NCBI GenBank assembly: GCA_922989275.2
Contig: OV277858.1
Location: 99,620,794 to 99,684,793, forward strand
Direction of reading: 5' to 3'
Source: Gari tellinella
Lineage: Eukaryota > Mollusca > Bivalvia > Cardiida > Psammobiidae
Length of the DNA: 64,000 bases
Shown: one piece after another, positions 1 to 12,155 of the stretch
How the letters are laid out: the number at the start of each line of letters is the position of its first letter
How positions within the stretch are numbered: the stretch's first letter is position 1
Made by a program: the position numbers and the translations under genes
The notes under the pieces: generated by a model
Told to the model about the DNA's origin: nothing
Seen by the model: only the letters and a program-made list of their open reading frames with translations
Databases searched by the model: none

Positions 1-469
1 GAAGGCAACGAATATTCTTCAATATGCTCTTTATACATTACAAAACAGATTATTCTGACGATTGTCAAATGTTTAGACGGTGGTCAGACACGATATCTTG
101 GTTTAATAAGTATCGTTTTTCGAATCCCAATTTTTCTATTGACATTGATACATTCAAACCCCTTAAACCCTTTTCTCCTCATAACTTCCTATTTATGTAT
201 TAGCAAACAGAGACGATTTCAACAGTTCTCTTATCAGGGCGTACGTTTTGGACTTATAGAAACGTGTTGAAATAGTACTATAGTCCTACATTGCCCAAAA
301 CAATATTTTTTTCATATGATTTTTAAAAAATATATGAGACGTGTCATGAAAACATCAGCCTTTTTACATTGCAACATTGTACAGACCAGGCACCGTTGTC
401 ATGACAGGCTCTGTACATGAGTTTGATTTAAGTATCACAACCTCACCACCCTATTGAGTAGGTGGTGGG
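1..469. other. no feature recognised
   Basis: AT-rich, no open frame, splice-like exon or repeat shared with the rest of the window. Confidence 0.5.
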
Positions 470-800
470 CATTGGCGTAGCTTCCTATTAGGCAAGTAGG
501 CACGTGCCTACCCTTTTTTTCAGAAGGCCAAAAAAAATAAAAAAGGCTAAAAATGCAGAAAAAGCAATAAAATTGACGTCTATGGGGGTTAGGGGTGAAC
601 CCAATTGTTTTTAAATAGAATCAGGAACGTATATTTAGATATATCTACGTTCCTGATAGAATCATGTTAGTATTTTGCCTGTATCAAACGCGGTAAAAGA
701 CCTCAGAACGCATCTAGAGACTATCTAGGAATACAATTTTCCCGGGGAGCATGCCCCGGACCCCCTAGTAAGAAACTGTACCATATTCATTGGTCTAGCC
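470..800. repeat. decayed DNA-transposon-like sequence
   Basis: GGCGTAGCTTCCTA, GTAGGCACGTGCCTAC and CCCGGGGAGCATGCCCCGGA recur as motifs; the last recurs at 2973-3003. An ATCAGGAACGTA/TACGTTCCTGAT palindrome sits at 620-657. Autonomous source not identifiable. Confidence 0.4.
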
Positions 801-1109
801 ACTTCCTACCACACGTCCATAATGATATTATGTACATATTAAATTAATTTCGGCTTTTGTTTTCGTATGTCGGGGATACTCTGCACTTTTATATGGTTGC
901 CAATTTTCGACCATGAGTTCATACTATAAATTTTAATTGATAAAAGAAGTTTCAAGACTATATCTTAAACCTATTTTAAATGTTGTATTCGGTATTTCAA
1001 TGTGTCTTTGAACGCCATGGCCGGAGTGTCGAAAAAGTCCACAAATAGAATTAATGCATAACCCCCCATTTTAAATGGGGAACTCGGGGCGTTTTCGTAG
1101 GTTTATACA

Positions 1110-1328
1110 TTCAGCCCTAACGACGAGTATACTCGTCATTAACAAATAATGTACCTATGAAGAGTACACATGTCATACGAAAACAGTGAGGAACCTGATC
1201 AGAGGGCTCCTCTGCCCAATGCCTGCTCGTATGTCAGTTTGCAATATATTGTCTTATTCAATCCTAAATAGTCATTAATGGACAACACTTAGCTGGAAAC
1301 TGGAATTGTCCATTCAGGGATGAATAGG
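1110..1328. mobile_element. family G MITE
   Basis: CAGCCCTAACGACGAGTATA start, half hairpin CCTGATCAGAGGGCTCC, right end GAATTGTCCATTCAGGGATG ... |TTAA. Confidence 0.7.
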
Positions 1329-1335
1329 TTAAGGA

Positions 1336-1640
1336 AGGTGGGCATTTTTCAAATTATCGGCGATTGTAAGCCAAGAAAAGCCAACTTTTTTAACCGGGGT
1401 GTCGATACAGTTATTTAAAAACAGTATATATATGCCTTTAAATACGATATTAGTACATCAATTTTTTTTTAGTTGGTGTTAACGAAGAATAGGTAGGATC
1501 GGCATTTTCATATCGTCGCCGATTTTTGGACAATAAAAGTATCTTTTTGAGCGGGAATTTCATATATGACTAATAAACTGGCGCACAGATACCTTTAAAT
1601 ACGCTATTACAACATAAAACCCCTTTCCTGTGGTGTTCTT
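1336..1640. repeat. two diverged ~150-bp tandem copies
   Basis: GGGCATTTTTCAAATTATCG ... and CGGCATTTTCATATCGTCGC ... align over ~150 bp, both ending near CCTTTAAATACG. Confidence 0.5.
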
Positions 1641-2233
1641 TGCATTTCGAGTCGCCCGTCGATGAAAACAAAGAAAAGGAATTCTGCTAAATATGACGCC
1701 TGCTTAAATCAATATATCCTCTATATGTGACTTTATTAATATCCAATTTGGGATATATGATGAGAATTGAGTTGGTCTCTAATCTGGATGAAACTGTTTG
1801 AAAAGGTTATCAGGAGATTAGCTTTAGCTGCCGTCACGGCCGTCGGAGTGTACTATTTGCATTTTTTTCTACGATCGGGTGTTCATTTTTGTAATTGCAG
1901 ATATCCTAAATCAATCAGATTATATATCGTGAATAATCTCAAAAACAATTAATTATACAAAAATAGTATAATAAAACTGATTTCTATAATTTTTATAAAG
2001 TGGGACGTTCCATCCAGAAAATAGGGACGTTCCGACTGGTACGTTTCGGCAGTGGTACGTTGCGACCATAAACCTCCATGTATAGCTGCCTTTATGCAAA
2101 ACAATGCTACTGTGTGCACATTATCCTCATATTTGGAACAATTTAAAAGTAAAATAAAAATGAAATAACATCGGAGTGGGTAGGTGTTAGAGATTAATGG
2201 AAGACGACCTGCCAATAATTACATTGTATTACC

Positions 2234-2487
2234 CTGGGGCCCGTTTCATAAAACTTCGTACGACAAATGTTGTCGTAAGTCAGATTATTAAAGTCACGAT
2301 TTATATTTATTTCTCCATCTAATCCTTTATTGTGACTTCTCTTTTGAATCGTCTTTTCAAGACGACCCAAAAGAGATATCGCAAGACAGGATTAGATAGA
2401 GAAATGAGAAATTAAATGTACAATGTGTCTTAAAGTTCTGACTTACGATCGTTTTTGTCGTACGAAGCTTTATAAAACGGGATCCTG
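2234..2487. mobile_element. family H palindromic MITE
   Basis: CTGGGGCCCGTTTCATAAAA ... TTTATAAAACGGGATCCTG; the whole element folds back, with GAATCGTC/GACGACCC at the centre. Confidence 0.85.
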
Positions 2488-2554
2488 GAACAGACAATGT
2501 ATGTTATTTTTAGCCGACTTTTACATAGATTTATGTCAGAATTTTACCTGTCTT

Positions 2555-2596
2555 GAACCAGGGACCATATATAACATGTTATATATGGTCCCTGCG
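2555..2596. repeat. perfect short palindrome
   Basis: GGGACCATATATAACATG mirrored as CATGTTATATATGGTCCC, within decayed repeat sequence shared with 690-790. Confidence 0.75.
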
Positions 2597-2599
2597 TGA

Positions 2600-4075
2600 A
2601 CGCGCGAAACGCCCTCAGAACAAACCAGAGGCCATCTAGGAATCAACCCCTAGTAAGAGTGCGTTCCCTAAATTGGTATAGTTACTGGGACTTCCTACGG
2701 GCCTTCTACGGACTTCCTAGTGTGCTCGATCAATTTGTCTCGACAAGAAAATTCCAAGTAACGAGTTTGTTAATGAAAAACTGAAAAACTTACAGTATCA
2801 GACCCTATGATATACTAATTGACGTGGTTTTTTTTTAAAGAAAAGATGCAGATATCATCCGTTGCAAACATGTAAGTTGTCTGTTATTTTAAGCGTTTCA
2901 TTTCATTAATTCTTCATACAAATGTCTCCCCAGACCCTCCTTAAATGCATATCCAGTGTTGTAGAACTCAAAATTTTCCCGGGGGAGCATGCCCCCGGAT
3001 ACCCCTCGAAAATGTATGCAGTCTAGTTACCTGCGTGCGGTTATTTGTTGTGTAGGACACTGGGCACCAGTCGGTTTATGTGAAATTACTGTCCGTCCCA
3101 AATTACTGACGGTAGTATCTAGTATACACAATCTCATTACGCAGGCCTTACCTAAATCTTTATTCATGCTTGAAGGTCCGGGCCAAATTATTACGTAAAG
3201 TGATACAAGTTTTTTTTTTTTTATCAACTTTCATCAAATAGATTCTGATTAATGGGATACAAACGCCAAACATAGACTAATTAAGATCTATGCGACCACC
3301 TGTTGTAGGACCAGTGGTGTTTGTTTCAGGTTGCTAAGGTCTCGTTCATATAATGACATCTCAGGTATGCATACAATATCGGATTAAAATGAAACTTTGA
3401 CATCCAAAACGTCTAAGGTAATCTAGGGCATAATATCTTAATCGCAGCTAACATACAGTGAAATCACGGCTGGTTATACAGTGAATTTTTATAAACAAGC
3501 AGCTAGTCATACACCATTTCAGTTTGTAGAAAACACATTATTTTGTGTTTTTCTGTTTATGTTTCAATATCAGACACCTCAGGTGCATTAATATATTCTC
3601 GCTGCGAGTGAAATTTAATAATGTGATGGCAGAAATTTACTATAGGTGTCACTGGAACAGTTTTAAATCACGCTTCCATGGCGCGACGGTAAGCGGTGCC
3701 AGTGATCAGAAGCTTCTTTCAGAGAGATCTTGCTTCAGACTCGGAAGATATTTGGTGAACTGAAAATAATTTATCATGCAAGTGTACTGGACCATATATT
3801 ACAATTGTTTGTATACAAAGGGCTGTAAAATAAAGGTAAATCTTACCGGCTTCGATTGAGTGTGGCTTATTTCGCGACATTTTGTCGACTCGCTGATCGC
3901 AGCTTCCGGAAGGTATACACCGGAGTTTACATACTGTGATACCTGTACATTCAAAGTTGTTCAAAGATTGTTGATCCATCAAAAACATGGCCGCCAGAGG
4001 GCTCGGCATTTACGTTATATCACAACCAAAGTCAAAACTTTTAAAATCTTCTTGTCAATAACCGTAAAGTGCTAG
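2600..4075. other. no gene recognised
   Basis: Only a CCCGGGGGAGCATGCCCCCG scrap (2975-2998). ATGGCGCGACG|GTAAGC near 3678 and ATGGCCGCC at 3988 look like start sites but have no supporting frame. Confidence 0.4.
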
Positions 4076-4079
4076 GACA

Positions 4080-4345
4080 ATCAAATTTGACATGAAGCAT
4101 CATGTCATGAACATTTACTAAAATTGTTCAAGTTATAACCCGGGTGAAAAATTGAACCGTCCCAGGGCTTATCAGTTTTACATAGGAAAAGCTTTTAAAC
4201 ACTTCTTCTCTGAAACCGTAATACCTTGATCTTTTATATGTTACATGTAGCTTTGCCTTACGGTCCTCCACCAAAATTGTTCAAATCATGACCCTGGGGT
4301 TAAAAATGACCCAACCTCTGGGCTTATCAGTTTTATATAGAACAG
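4080..4345 (+). repeat. fragment of the 31.4-kb repeat element
   Basis: TTCTTCTCTGAAACCGTAAT and CCCTGGGGTTAAAAATGACC match units of the tandem array. Confidence 0.6.
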
Positions 4346-4475
4346 CAAATGACAATTTTTGCAGACGATTTTGTAGTAGTAAAAAGTTCAGACAAAAATG
4401 TTGTGTTAAGCATTGTTGTAAGGAGGGATGGTTGTTCGGAGGGTCATTGTAGGGAAAGAGCACCGTTATTAGAGC
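4345..4475. mobile_element. family E right fragment
   Basis: GTTGTAAGGAGGGATGG, then GGGTCATTGTAGGGAAAGAGC; hairpin absent. Confidence 0.6.
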
Positions 4476-5042
4476 CCTGTATTGCAAATGCAGGAGCCCT
4501 ATAGGAATCACATTTTCTGTCCATTCGTCCGTCCGGTCTACTAACTTAGGTGTAAGGGTAAGCAGCTAAAGGGCCACGTTTAAGGGGTCATTGTCCAAAA
4601 AGGGCCACAAGTGGCCCCTTTTTCTACTATCTGAACAACCAAAACGGTCCCTTGAAGTCACCCTCAACATATGGACATATTATGGACATTTGTGGTAATG
4701 GGCCATGTTTCAAAATATTTTACCTCCCTTGAGACCCAAAAAGCTCATGTATGCCGTTTTTACGAGCAGTTAAGGAAGGGACCACTGCCAATAGCCATAT
4801 ACAGTGGAGAATCTGTTATTCTTTCCCGTTTAAACGCAAACGTACGCAAACGCAAAGCACTAAAACGTAGAAAAGAACAACTTTTGGACAATTTAGTCCT
4901 GTACCTGACCTGAAGACCCGTTTGCAAAATGGTGTTGAGAGAGTTTCTCACTTGATGTGAGTTAACGAGACCATAGACATCACAAATCACCGAGGTGCTT
5001 GTCTGCCACACTGTCACGTTTCCCACAATATCCAAATCCAAA

Positions 5043-6440
5043 ATGGCCGCCGCCAGCCATTTTGGAAAAGCTAACTTTTTTGTTTTTTGGAGAATAAATA
5101 AGTGTAATACCTCTAAATTGATTGTTTTTTGGTGTGGAACTCATTTCTGATGCCCTTTGTGCAATCTGGGGTGTCTTTGATTTGGAAAGGTCAAATTTCA
5201 CATTAGCCAAATCCAAAATGGCCGCCGCCAACCATGTTGGAAAAGCTTTTTTCGTTGTTTTTTTTAAGAAAAATCAAATATAATACTTCTAAATTGATTA
5301 TTTTTTAGAGTATAATTCACTTCTGATGTCCTTTGTGCAATCTGAGATGTCTTTGATTTGGAAAGATCAAGTTCCGCGATAGCAAAATCCAATATGGCCG
5401 CCGCAAGCCATGTTAAAAAAGCTAACTTTTTTCCTTTTTTGGAGAATAAACCAATGTAATACCTCTCAATTGATAATTTTTGGGTGTTGAACTCATTTCT
5501 GATGCCTTTTTTGCAATATGGGATGTATTTGATTCGGAAAGGTCAAGTTTCACAATCGCCAAATCCAATATGGCCGCCGCAAGCCATGTTAAAAAAGCTA
5601 ATTTTGTTTCTTTTTTGGAGAATAAACCAATGTAATACCTCTCAATTGATGATTTTTGGGTGTTGAACTCATTTCTGATGCCTTTTGTGCAATCTGGAAT
5701 GTCTTTGAGTGGAAAGATCAAGTTCCACAAAAACCAAATCCAATATGGCCGCCGCAAGCCATGTTAAAAAAGCTAATTTTGTTTCTTTTTTGGAGAATAA
5801 ACCAATGTAATACCTCTCAATTGATAACGTTTGGTGTTGAACTCATTTCTGAGGCCTTTTGTGCAATCTTGGATGTATTTGATTCAGAAAGGTCAAGTTT
5901 CACAATAGCCAAATCCAATATGGCCGCCGCAAACCATGTTGAAAAAGCTAATTTTGTTGTTTTTTTGGGACAAAAATCAAATGCTATACTTCTTAATTGA
6001 TTATTTTTTAGAGTAGAACTCATTTCTGATGCCATTTGTGCAATCTAGGGTGTCTTTGCTTTGGAAAGATCAAGTTCCAAAAGAAGCAAAATCCAATATG
6101 GCCACCGCAACCATGTTGAAAAAGCTATTTGTTTTCTTTTTTGGAGAATTATCAAATGTAATACCTCTAAATTAATAATATTTTGGTGTGGAACTTATTT
6201 CTGAGGCCCTTTGTGCAATCTTGGGTGTTTTTGATTCAGAAAGGTCAAGTTCCACAATAGCAAAATCCAATATGGCAGCCGAAAACCACGATGGAAAAGC
6301 TAATTTAAAAAAATAATAATTAAAAAAGATCAAATATACATGTAATACATGTATATCTTAATTGGTTATTGCTTGTGTTTAACTCATTTCCTCTCTGAGG
6401 TCCTTTGTTCAATATGGAGAGTCATTGGTTTGAACAGGTC
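5043..6440 (+). repeat. eight ~176-bp tandem subrepeats, left foldback arm
   Basis: An ATGGCCGCC motif recurs at 5043, 5218, 5394, 5570, 5745, 5920, 6098 and 6272 (spacing 174-178). Each unit also carries GGAGAATAA, a TCTCAATTGAT or TCTAAATTGAT box and TCATTTCTGATGCC. Units differ from each other, and their order is mirrored in the other arm. Confidence 0.9.
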
Positions 6441-6544
6441 AAGTTCAATGTCTTTTTGATACATTAACGACCTTTGGCTTAGCTTGAACAGCAGTAGTCA
6501 GTATGTAAACAAGATGTAAGTAAATGGCAACTCTCTGACATTAG

Positions 6545-6640
6545 ACAGAGAAAACACGACAGTGAGCGGGACTCAATCCTAGGTCCTGAGGTAAGAGGCT
6601 TTTATCCTAACCACTAAGACTACCACAGGCCCATGGACAG
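6545..6640 (-). repeat. tRNA-like promoter segment in the left arm
   Basis: On the minus strand an A-box-like TAGTCTTAGTGG and a B-box-like GGATTGAGTCC lie in tRNA spacing, the usual head of a tRNA-derived SINE. No full cloverleaf was confirmed. Confidence 0.5.
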
Positions 6641-6774
6641 ACGGTTGGGCCGGGGCAGAATATATAACACCTTGTTCCATATGCATGGAAAGATACATCA
6701 ATAAAGCATCAACAATTGATTAGATAGTAGTTCCAAAGTCATTTCGTGCCGGGTTTTCACAGGGTGAAGAAACT

Positions 6775-7107
6775 GAAGACAGACATGCAACAAAAGTGTC
6801 GGTTCATCAATTTTTATTCATGATATGCCCGGTTTTGTCGAGATAGGGTGAGAATATACTGACAATCAGTTGTATCCCTTTTCTCTATTTATCCCTTCTG
6901 ACGATTTTCCCCCTCAAAATCAATCGTGTCGGATCCTTGTGGTAAGGAGTACATTGGTACTCTGCTGCCCTCAAAGTGCCTTAAGCCTTTACCATAGAGT
7001 CTGCTCACATTGTATTAGTGTACAGAGACGTGTGATACTCGTTGATGTCTTTGCCGTGCTGCAGAGGTACTTTTTGCAACACATTTTGTCATAGAAAACT
7101 GGACACT
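6775..7107. other. foldback spacer
   Basis: Single-copy sequence between the arms. The only frame of note is a 74-codon ORF that matches nothing I know. No transposase motif seen. Confidence 0.5.
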
Positions 7108-7254
7108 TCTGTTTCTTCACCCTGTGAAAACCCGGCACGAAATGACTTTGGAACTACATGTGTATCTAATCAATTGTTGATGCTTTATTGATGTATCTTT
7201 CTATGCATGTGGAACAAGGTGTTATATATTCTGCCCCAGCCCTACCGTCTGTCC

Positions 7255-7335
7255 ATGGGCCTGTGGTAGTCTTAGTGGTTAGGATAAAAGCCTCTTACCT
7301 CAGGACGTAGGATTGAGTCCCGCTAACTGTCGTGT
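7255..7335 (+). repeat. tRNA-like promoter segment in the right arm
   Basis: Inverted copy of the segment at 6545-6640: GTGGTAGTCTTAGTGGTTAG (A-box region) followed by GTAGGATTGAGTCCCGC (B-box region). Confidence 0.5.
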
Positions 7336-7479
7336 GTTCTCTGTCTAATGTCAGAGAGTTGCCATTTACTTACATCTTGTTTACATACTGACTACTGCTG
7401 TTCAAGCTAAGCCAAAGGTCGTTAATGTATCAACAAGACATTGAACTTGACCTTATCAAACCAATGACTCTCCATATTG

Positions 7480-8840
7480 AACAAAGGACCTCAGATAGGA
7501 AATGAGTTAAACACAAGCAATAACCAATTAAGATATACATGTATTACATGTATATTTGATCTTTTTTAATTATTATTTTTTTAAATTAGCTTTTCCATCG
7601 TGGTTTGCGGCTGCCATATTGGATTTTGCTATTGTGGAATTTGACCTTTCTGAATCAAAAACACCCAAGATTGCACAAAGGGCCTCAGAAATAAGTGCCA
7701 CGCCAAAATATTATTAATTTAGAGGTATTACATTTGATAATTCTCCAAAAAAGAAAACAAATAGCTTTTTCAACGTGGTTGCGGCGGCCATATTGGATTT
7801 TGCTTCTTTTGGAACTTGATCTTTCCAAAGCAAAGACACCCTAGATTGCACAAAGGGCATCAGAAATGAGTTCTACTCTAAAAAATAATCAATTTAGAAG
7901 TATAGCATTTGATTTTTGTCCAAAAAACAACAAAATTAGCTTTTTCAACATGGTTTGCGGCGGCCATATTGGATTTGGCTATTGTGAAACTTGACCTTTC
8001 CGAATCAAAACATCCCAGATAGTAGAAAAGGCTTCACACATGAGTTCAACACCAAAATATTATCAATTGAGAGGTATTACATTGGTTTATTCTCCAAAAA
8101 AGAAACAAAATTAACTTTTTTAACATGGCTTGCGGCGGCCATATTGGATTTGGCTATTGTTGAACTTGATCTTTCCAAATCAAAGACATCCCAGATTGCA
8201 CAAAAGGCCTCAGAAATGAGTTCAACACCCAAACATTATCAATTGAGAGGTATTACATTGGTTTATTCTCCAAAAAAGAAACAAAATTAGCTTTTTTAAC
8301 ATGGCTTGCGGCGGTCATATTGGATTTGGCGATTGTGAAACTTGACTTTTCCGAATCAAATACATCCCAGATTGCAAAAAAGGCATCAGAAATGAGTTCA
8401 ACACCAAAAAATTATCAATTGAGAGGTATAACATTGGTTTATTCTCCAAAAAAGGAAAAAAGTTAGCTTTTTTAACATGGCTTGCGGCGGCCATATTGGA
8501 TTTTGCTATCGCGGAACTTGATCTTTCCAAATCAAAGACATCCCAGATTGCACAAAGGACATCAGAAGTGAATTATACTCTAAAAAATAATCAATTTAGA
8601 AGTATTATATTTGATTTTTCTTAAAAAAACAACGAAAAAAGCTTTTCCAACATGGTTGGCGGCGGCCATTTTGGATTTGGCTAATGTGAAATTTGACCTT
8701 TCCAAATCAAAGACACCCCAGATTGCACAAAGGGCATCAGTTATCAGTTCCACACCAAAAAACAATCAATTTAGAGGTATTACACTTATTTATTCTCCAA
8801 AAAACAAAAAAGTTAGCTTTTCCAAAATGGCTGGCGGTGG
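7480..8840 (-). repeat. eight ~176-bp tandem subrepeats, right foldback arm
   Basis: Inverted counterpart of the left array, with GGCGGCCAT boxes at about 7610, 7786, 7963, 8137, 8313, 8489, 8664 and 8838. Unit-specific variants, such as the ATGCTATACTTC variant, are matched at the mirrored position, so the whole arm was copied rather than each array growing on its own. Confidence 0.88.
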
Positions 8841-9150
8841 CCATATTGGATTTGGATATTATGGGAAACGTGACAGTGTGGCAGACAAGCACCTCGGTGA
8901 TTTGTGATGTCTAGAGTCTCGTTAACTCACATCAAGTGAGAAACTCTCTCAACACCATTTTGCAAACGGGTCTAGAGGCCTTGTCCTGGATTAATTATGA
9001 TATTTCATGTTTATCTTGGTGGCAAACAGTTTGGAGCCTGATCAGACGCCGGGTTACCCGGCGTCTGATCTGGCTCCAAACTGTTTGCACTGCAAATAAT
9101 AGTTTTAGCGTAAACGCGTTTATTGGGAAAGAATAACAGATTCTCCACTG

Positions 9151-9718
9151 TATATGTTCACAATCCACTAAAACGGCCCCATACTTTAAGTAAGCTACAT
9201 GGATGTCCGTCTGTCCGACACTTTTGATGTGACGGATCACTCAAACAGATCTTCATGTATCGTGTTCATTTTAACAGCATTTGCTTATTAGTATCAAAAT
9301 AGGAAAACACCCAAAGGTTTTCGGGTTCAATCAAGTCATTATGTGCATAGTTATCTGCCCTTGAATTATCAGAATGATCAACCCTGTTTACACTCTAGCA
9401 GCCTCAGTTGCCCACCAATCCAAATCATATTTTGACAGACTGTGTAACAGTATAAGATCTTTATAATGTTTGATAATTTCCTTAAATCGGATTGAAATAA
9501 AGAGTTATTTTTTTTAAAGATTTATGAAAAACAGTGTATTTGGCCTTGTCTTACATTTTAGCAACCTCAATTTAGCTCTAGTGGGCTAATGCTGACAGCC
9601 GTCAATAATATTCCATGAGGCTTTATATCAACTAGAAAAAGATCAGGGTTGAATATGCAAAAAATATGCACATATTAATTAGATGGTATTTGCGTCTAAT
9701 TGGCTGATTGGTGATCTG
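9151..9718. other. no feature recognised
   Basis: Intron-like or intergenic sequence without repeats shared in this window. Confidence 0.4.
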
Positions 9719-9965
9719 CTGTAAAGACTGTATTAAATCTTTCCCAATAAACGCGTTTACGCTAAAACTATTATTTCAAATACAAACAGTTTGGAGCCAG
9801 ATCAGACGCCGGCTAACCCGGCGTCTGATTAGGCTCCAAACTGTTTGCCACCAATATAAACATGAATTATCAGAATTGTCTAAAAGTTGTACTTTTCTAC
9901 GTTTTAGTACTTTGCGTTTGCGTACGTTTGCGTTTAAACGGGAAAGAATAACAGATTCTCCACTG
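9719..9965 (-). mobile_element. family A MITE, decayed left end
   Basis: The hairpin GGAGCCAGATCAGACGCCGG with its partner arm and the right end TTCTCCACTG|TA are clear; the left terminal repeat is mutated (CTGTAAAGACTG). Confidence 0.85.
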
Positions 9966-10380
9966 TAGATTATCAATTTAAATAGTTGACTGATTTTGGT
10001 GATAACTTGTTAACGTTTGTTGCTATGGAGGGGGTCAACTGTTCATTTCAGATATGTGTTTTTAGAGTCACTTTAAATCTATCATATAGACAATTTCTGC
10101 GTCTGTGGCATCAATATTTGTTTGTTTATTTATTTTTAGTTATGCACAAGTATTAAATGAATTACAATATCCAACACGGTTTACACGTGACATTTCGAAA
10201 AAAGATAATTCAAACCCAATTGATGTTTTTTTGGTCCTTACAACATTTTCCAACATAAATTCATCCGAGGAAAAGAGTTGATATATTTCTGGATGTCAGG
10301 TTTGTCCATTTAATCTGTTTTTGTAAGACACGAGATTATGAGAAACAACGAGAATACGAGAATTGACGATATACCTTTAA

Positions 10381-10558
10381 CGCATACCATATTAGCGGCG
10401 GATATGTGCCACAGTGATTACATTTGGAAACTGTTTGGATCAAGATAAGACACGATGTATTGCCGTGTCTCATCAGGACACTTCGAAAAATCTTATTTTA
10501 AGAACAATAACAGACGATAATTGTTTTAAACGAAAAACATTACCCATAATGCAAAGAG
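10381..10558. mobile_element. family N MITE
   Basis: TTAA|CGCATACC ... AATGCAAAGAG|TTAA with a degraded hairpin GTTTGGATCAAGATAAGACA. Confidence 0.65.
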
Positions 10559-10900
10559 TTAAAATACCTAAAGAGTTAAAACACTATATAGAATACAGAT
10601 TACAGAATATTTTATTAGGCATAAAATATACATACATTCATAGCCTTAACAATATACTGGTAATAGCAAACACATGAAAACAGTTTGGAGGAAGAAACTA
10701 TTTTCGTAGGAGAAATAAAGTGTCATTTAGACATTTTTTATATGTTTACACAAGTTTTAAGTTCAACGTAATTATACTGGTAGTAGTGAGGTAAGTATAG
10801 AGTTGGTAGGCATACTGTAATGTTGAGTATGTGATAGGTGGATAGGAAGGATGAGTGAGTGAATGGTTCGATTGTTAATTATCAGTTTTAAGGATGACAT

Positions 10901-11545
10901 TTATCTAACATGCAATTTATTTGCGAAATATACAAATTTAGCGGCTTTATTTATGATATTGCTAGGTGTAGAGGTCATTATGCTGATAGATTTGTTGATA
11001 TTCGGCCATGAGCAGTATTGTTTTGGTAGATAACGGTCTCGAATTTCTCTATATTTTGGGCATACTAGAAGAAAATGATATTCGTTTTCAACAGTTCTCA
11101 TATTACAGTTCGGGCAAAGACGGTGTTTTCTGTCGATATTGGAATATCTTCCTGTCTCTATTTTAAGGTTATGTGAAGATACCCTGAATCGGGTTAAGGT
11201 TGTTGTAAACTTCTTGTCTGATATGCATGAGAGATATTTCTCTGGTTCGAACTGGTGTTTAAATAAACTGTATGTTGATAGTTTTGGTGAATTATTGATT
11301 TGCGAGTACCATGTTTGTTTGTATATGTCTAGTAATTTTTGTTTTATGATAGAAAATTCATACGTTAAATTCCATTGGTTGTCCCAGATATCTGCAAGAC
11401 CTATGTTTTCAAGAGTATTTTTAATTTGCGCAGCCCAATTCATACTATTATACGTGTTGCCGTTTACAGCATCTTTAGCGAGCATTTTGTAGGTATTGAT
11501 CATTAGTGTATTTTGAGACTTTATTAATTTAATAATTTTATCCAA
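10901..11545 (-). pseudogene. LINE ORF2 C-terminal fragment with zinc knuckle
   Basis: An open frame of 214 codons; residues CPNCNMRTVENEYHFLLVC give the CxxC...HxxxxC zinc-binding pattern (zf-RVT type) found at the C-terminus of Jockey/CR1/I LINEs. It ends in a TGA or equivalent stop at 10901 and is the 3' end of the coding part of the element. Confidence 0.82.
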
Positions 11546-12018
11546 TATTGAAACATGATTATCTGTTTAGCAATTTTCATTGGGTATCTACCCGTTTCCC
11601 CATATAGTGTGTCAAGGTTCGTGGATCGTTTTACTGCTAATATTTTTCTTAAAAACTTACAGTGTATTACCTCAATGTCTTTTGATTCATGATTTCCCCA
11701 TACTGCTGCGTTATAGTTTAGAACAGAGCCTACTAAGCTGTCGAATAGTTGAATTTTATTTGTAAGTGACAATGCTAGTTGATTGAATGCAACAAATAAA
11801 TTATGCAGGGCAAATTTAACATGTTGTGCAATATTCTTTTGGGTTCTGCACCATGATCCATTTTTATATAGATGTGTACCTAGGTACTTGAACGAAGTAA
11901 CGGTTTCTAAGGGTTTATTGTATAATTTAAAGTTTTTGGACTTTGTATGTCCCTTTTCGAAAATAAGTATTTTCGTTTTGTCTGTGTTTATCTTTAATCC
12001 CCATTCATTACAATACAT
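11524..12018 (-). pseudogene. LINE reverse transcriptase, palm/thumb fragment
   Basis: An open frame of 164 codons begins MYCNEWGLKINTDKTKILIF and contains FKYLGTHLYKNG and NYNAAVWGN, typical of the region after the FADD box in LINE ORF2. It overlaps the C-terminal fragment by a frame shift near 11530-11545. Confidence 0.85.
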
Positions 12019-12021
12019 TCT

Positions 12022-12155
12022 AAATCAATAAGCATTTTTGTGGAGCCTCGGCTGTTTCAGCACATAATACACAGTCGTCAGCAAATAATATCAGACCTAT
12101 CTGCAAGTCTTCAACAGTAAAGACACCTTCAATTTCTATAACTGCCGTATTCATC
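12022..12155 (-). pseudogene. LINE reverse transcriptase fragment with FADD motif
   Basis: The minus strand reads VEDLQIGLILFADDCVLCAE. FADD is the catalytic Asp pair motif of reverse transcriptase. The frame stops shortly after and continues shifted in the adjoining fragment at 11524-12018. Confidence 0.8.

Larger units (their letters stand above)
4894..8992. mobile_element. 4.1-kb foldback element with two 1.88-kb inverted arms
   Basis: The left arm (4894 to about 6774) and the right arm (about 7108-8992) are near-identical inverted copies around a ~333-bp spacer. Ends align as TAGTCCTGTACC and, on the other strand, TAATCCAGGACA, followed by AGACCCGTTTGCAAAATGG in both. Each arm holds eight ~176-bp subrepeats. 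The element interrupts a family A MITE, and AATT occurs once in intact copies at that site but on both sides here (4890-4893, 8993-8996), a 4-bp target duplication. No transposase frame is visible; the repetitive peptides come from subrepeats. The build resembles foldback/Galileo-type elements, but family membership is not shown. Confidence 0.85.
4802..9150 (+). mobile_element. family A MITE split by the foldback element
   Basis: The left part (4802-4893) starts CAGTGGAGAATCTGTTATTC and has the GTTTAAACGCAAACG arm. The right part (8997-9150) resumes at TTCATGTTTATCTTGGTGGC, contains the GGAGCC...GGCTCC hairpin and ends TTCTCCACTG. TA flanks both ends. Confidence 0.9.

Noticed and set aside
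3676..3690. ATGGCGCGACG followed by GTAAGC as a first coding exon
   Set aside because: Only four codons and no downstream exon to pair with; cannot be supported.
5422..5757. 111-codon frame in the foldback arm (and similar ones on both strands)
   Set aside because: The peptide simply translates the 176-bp subrepeat, appears in both strands and all units, and has no start or family of its own.
4894..8992. CRISPR-like array in the 176-bp repeats
   Set aside because: Units are contiguous long repeats in a eukaryotic foldback element, with no short direct repeats separated by unique spacers.
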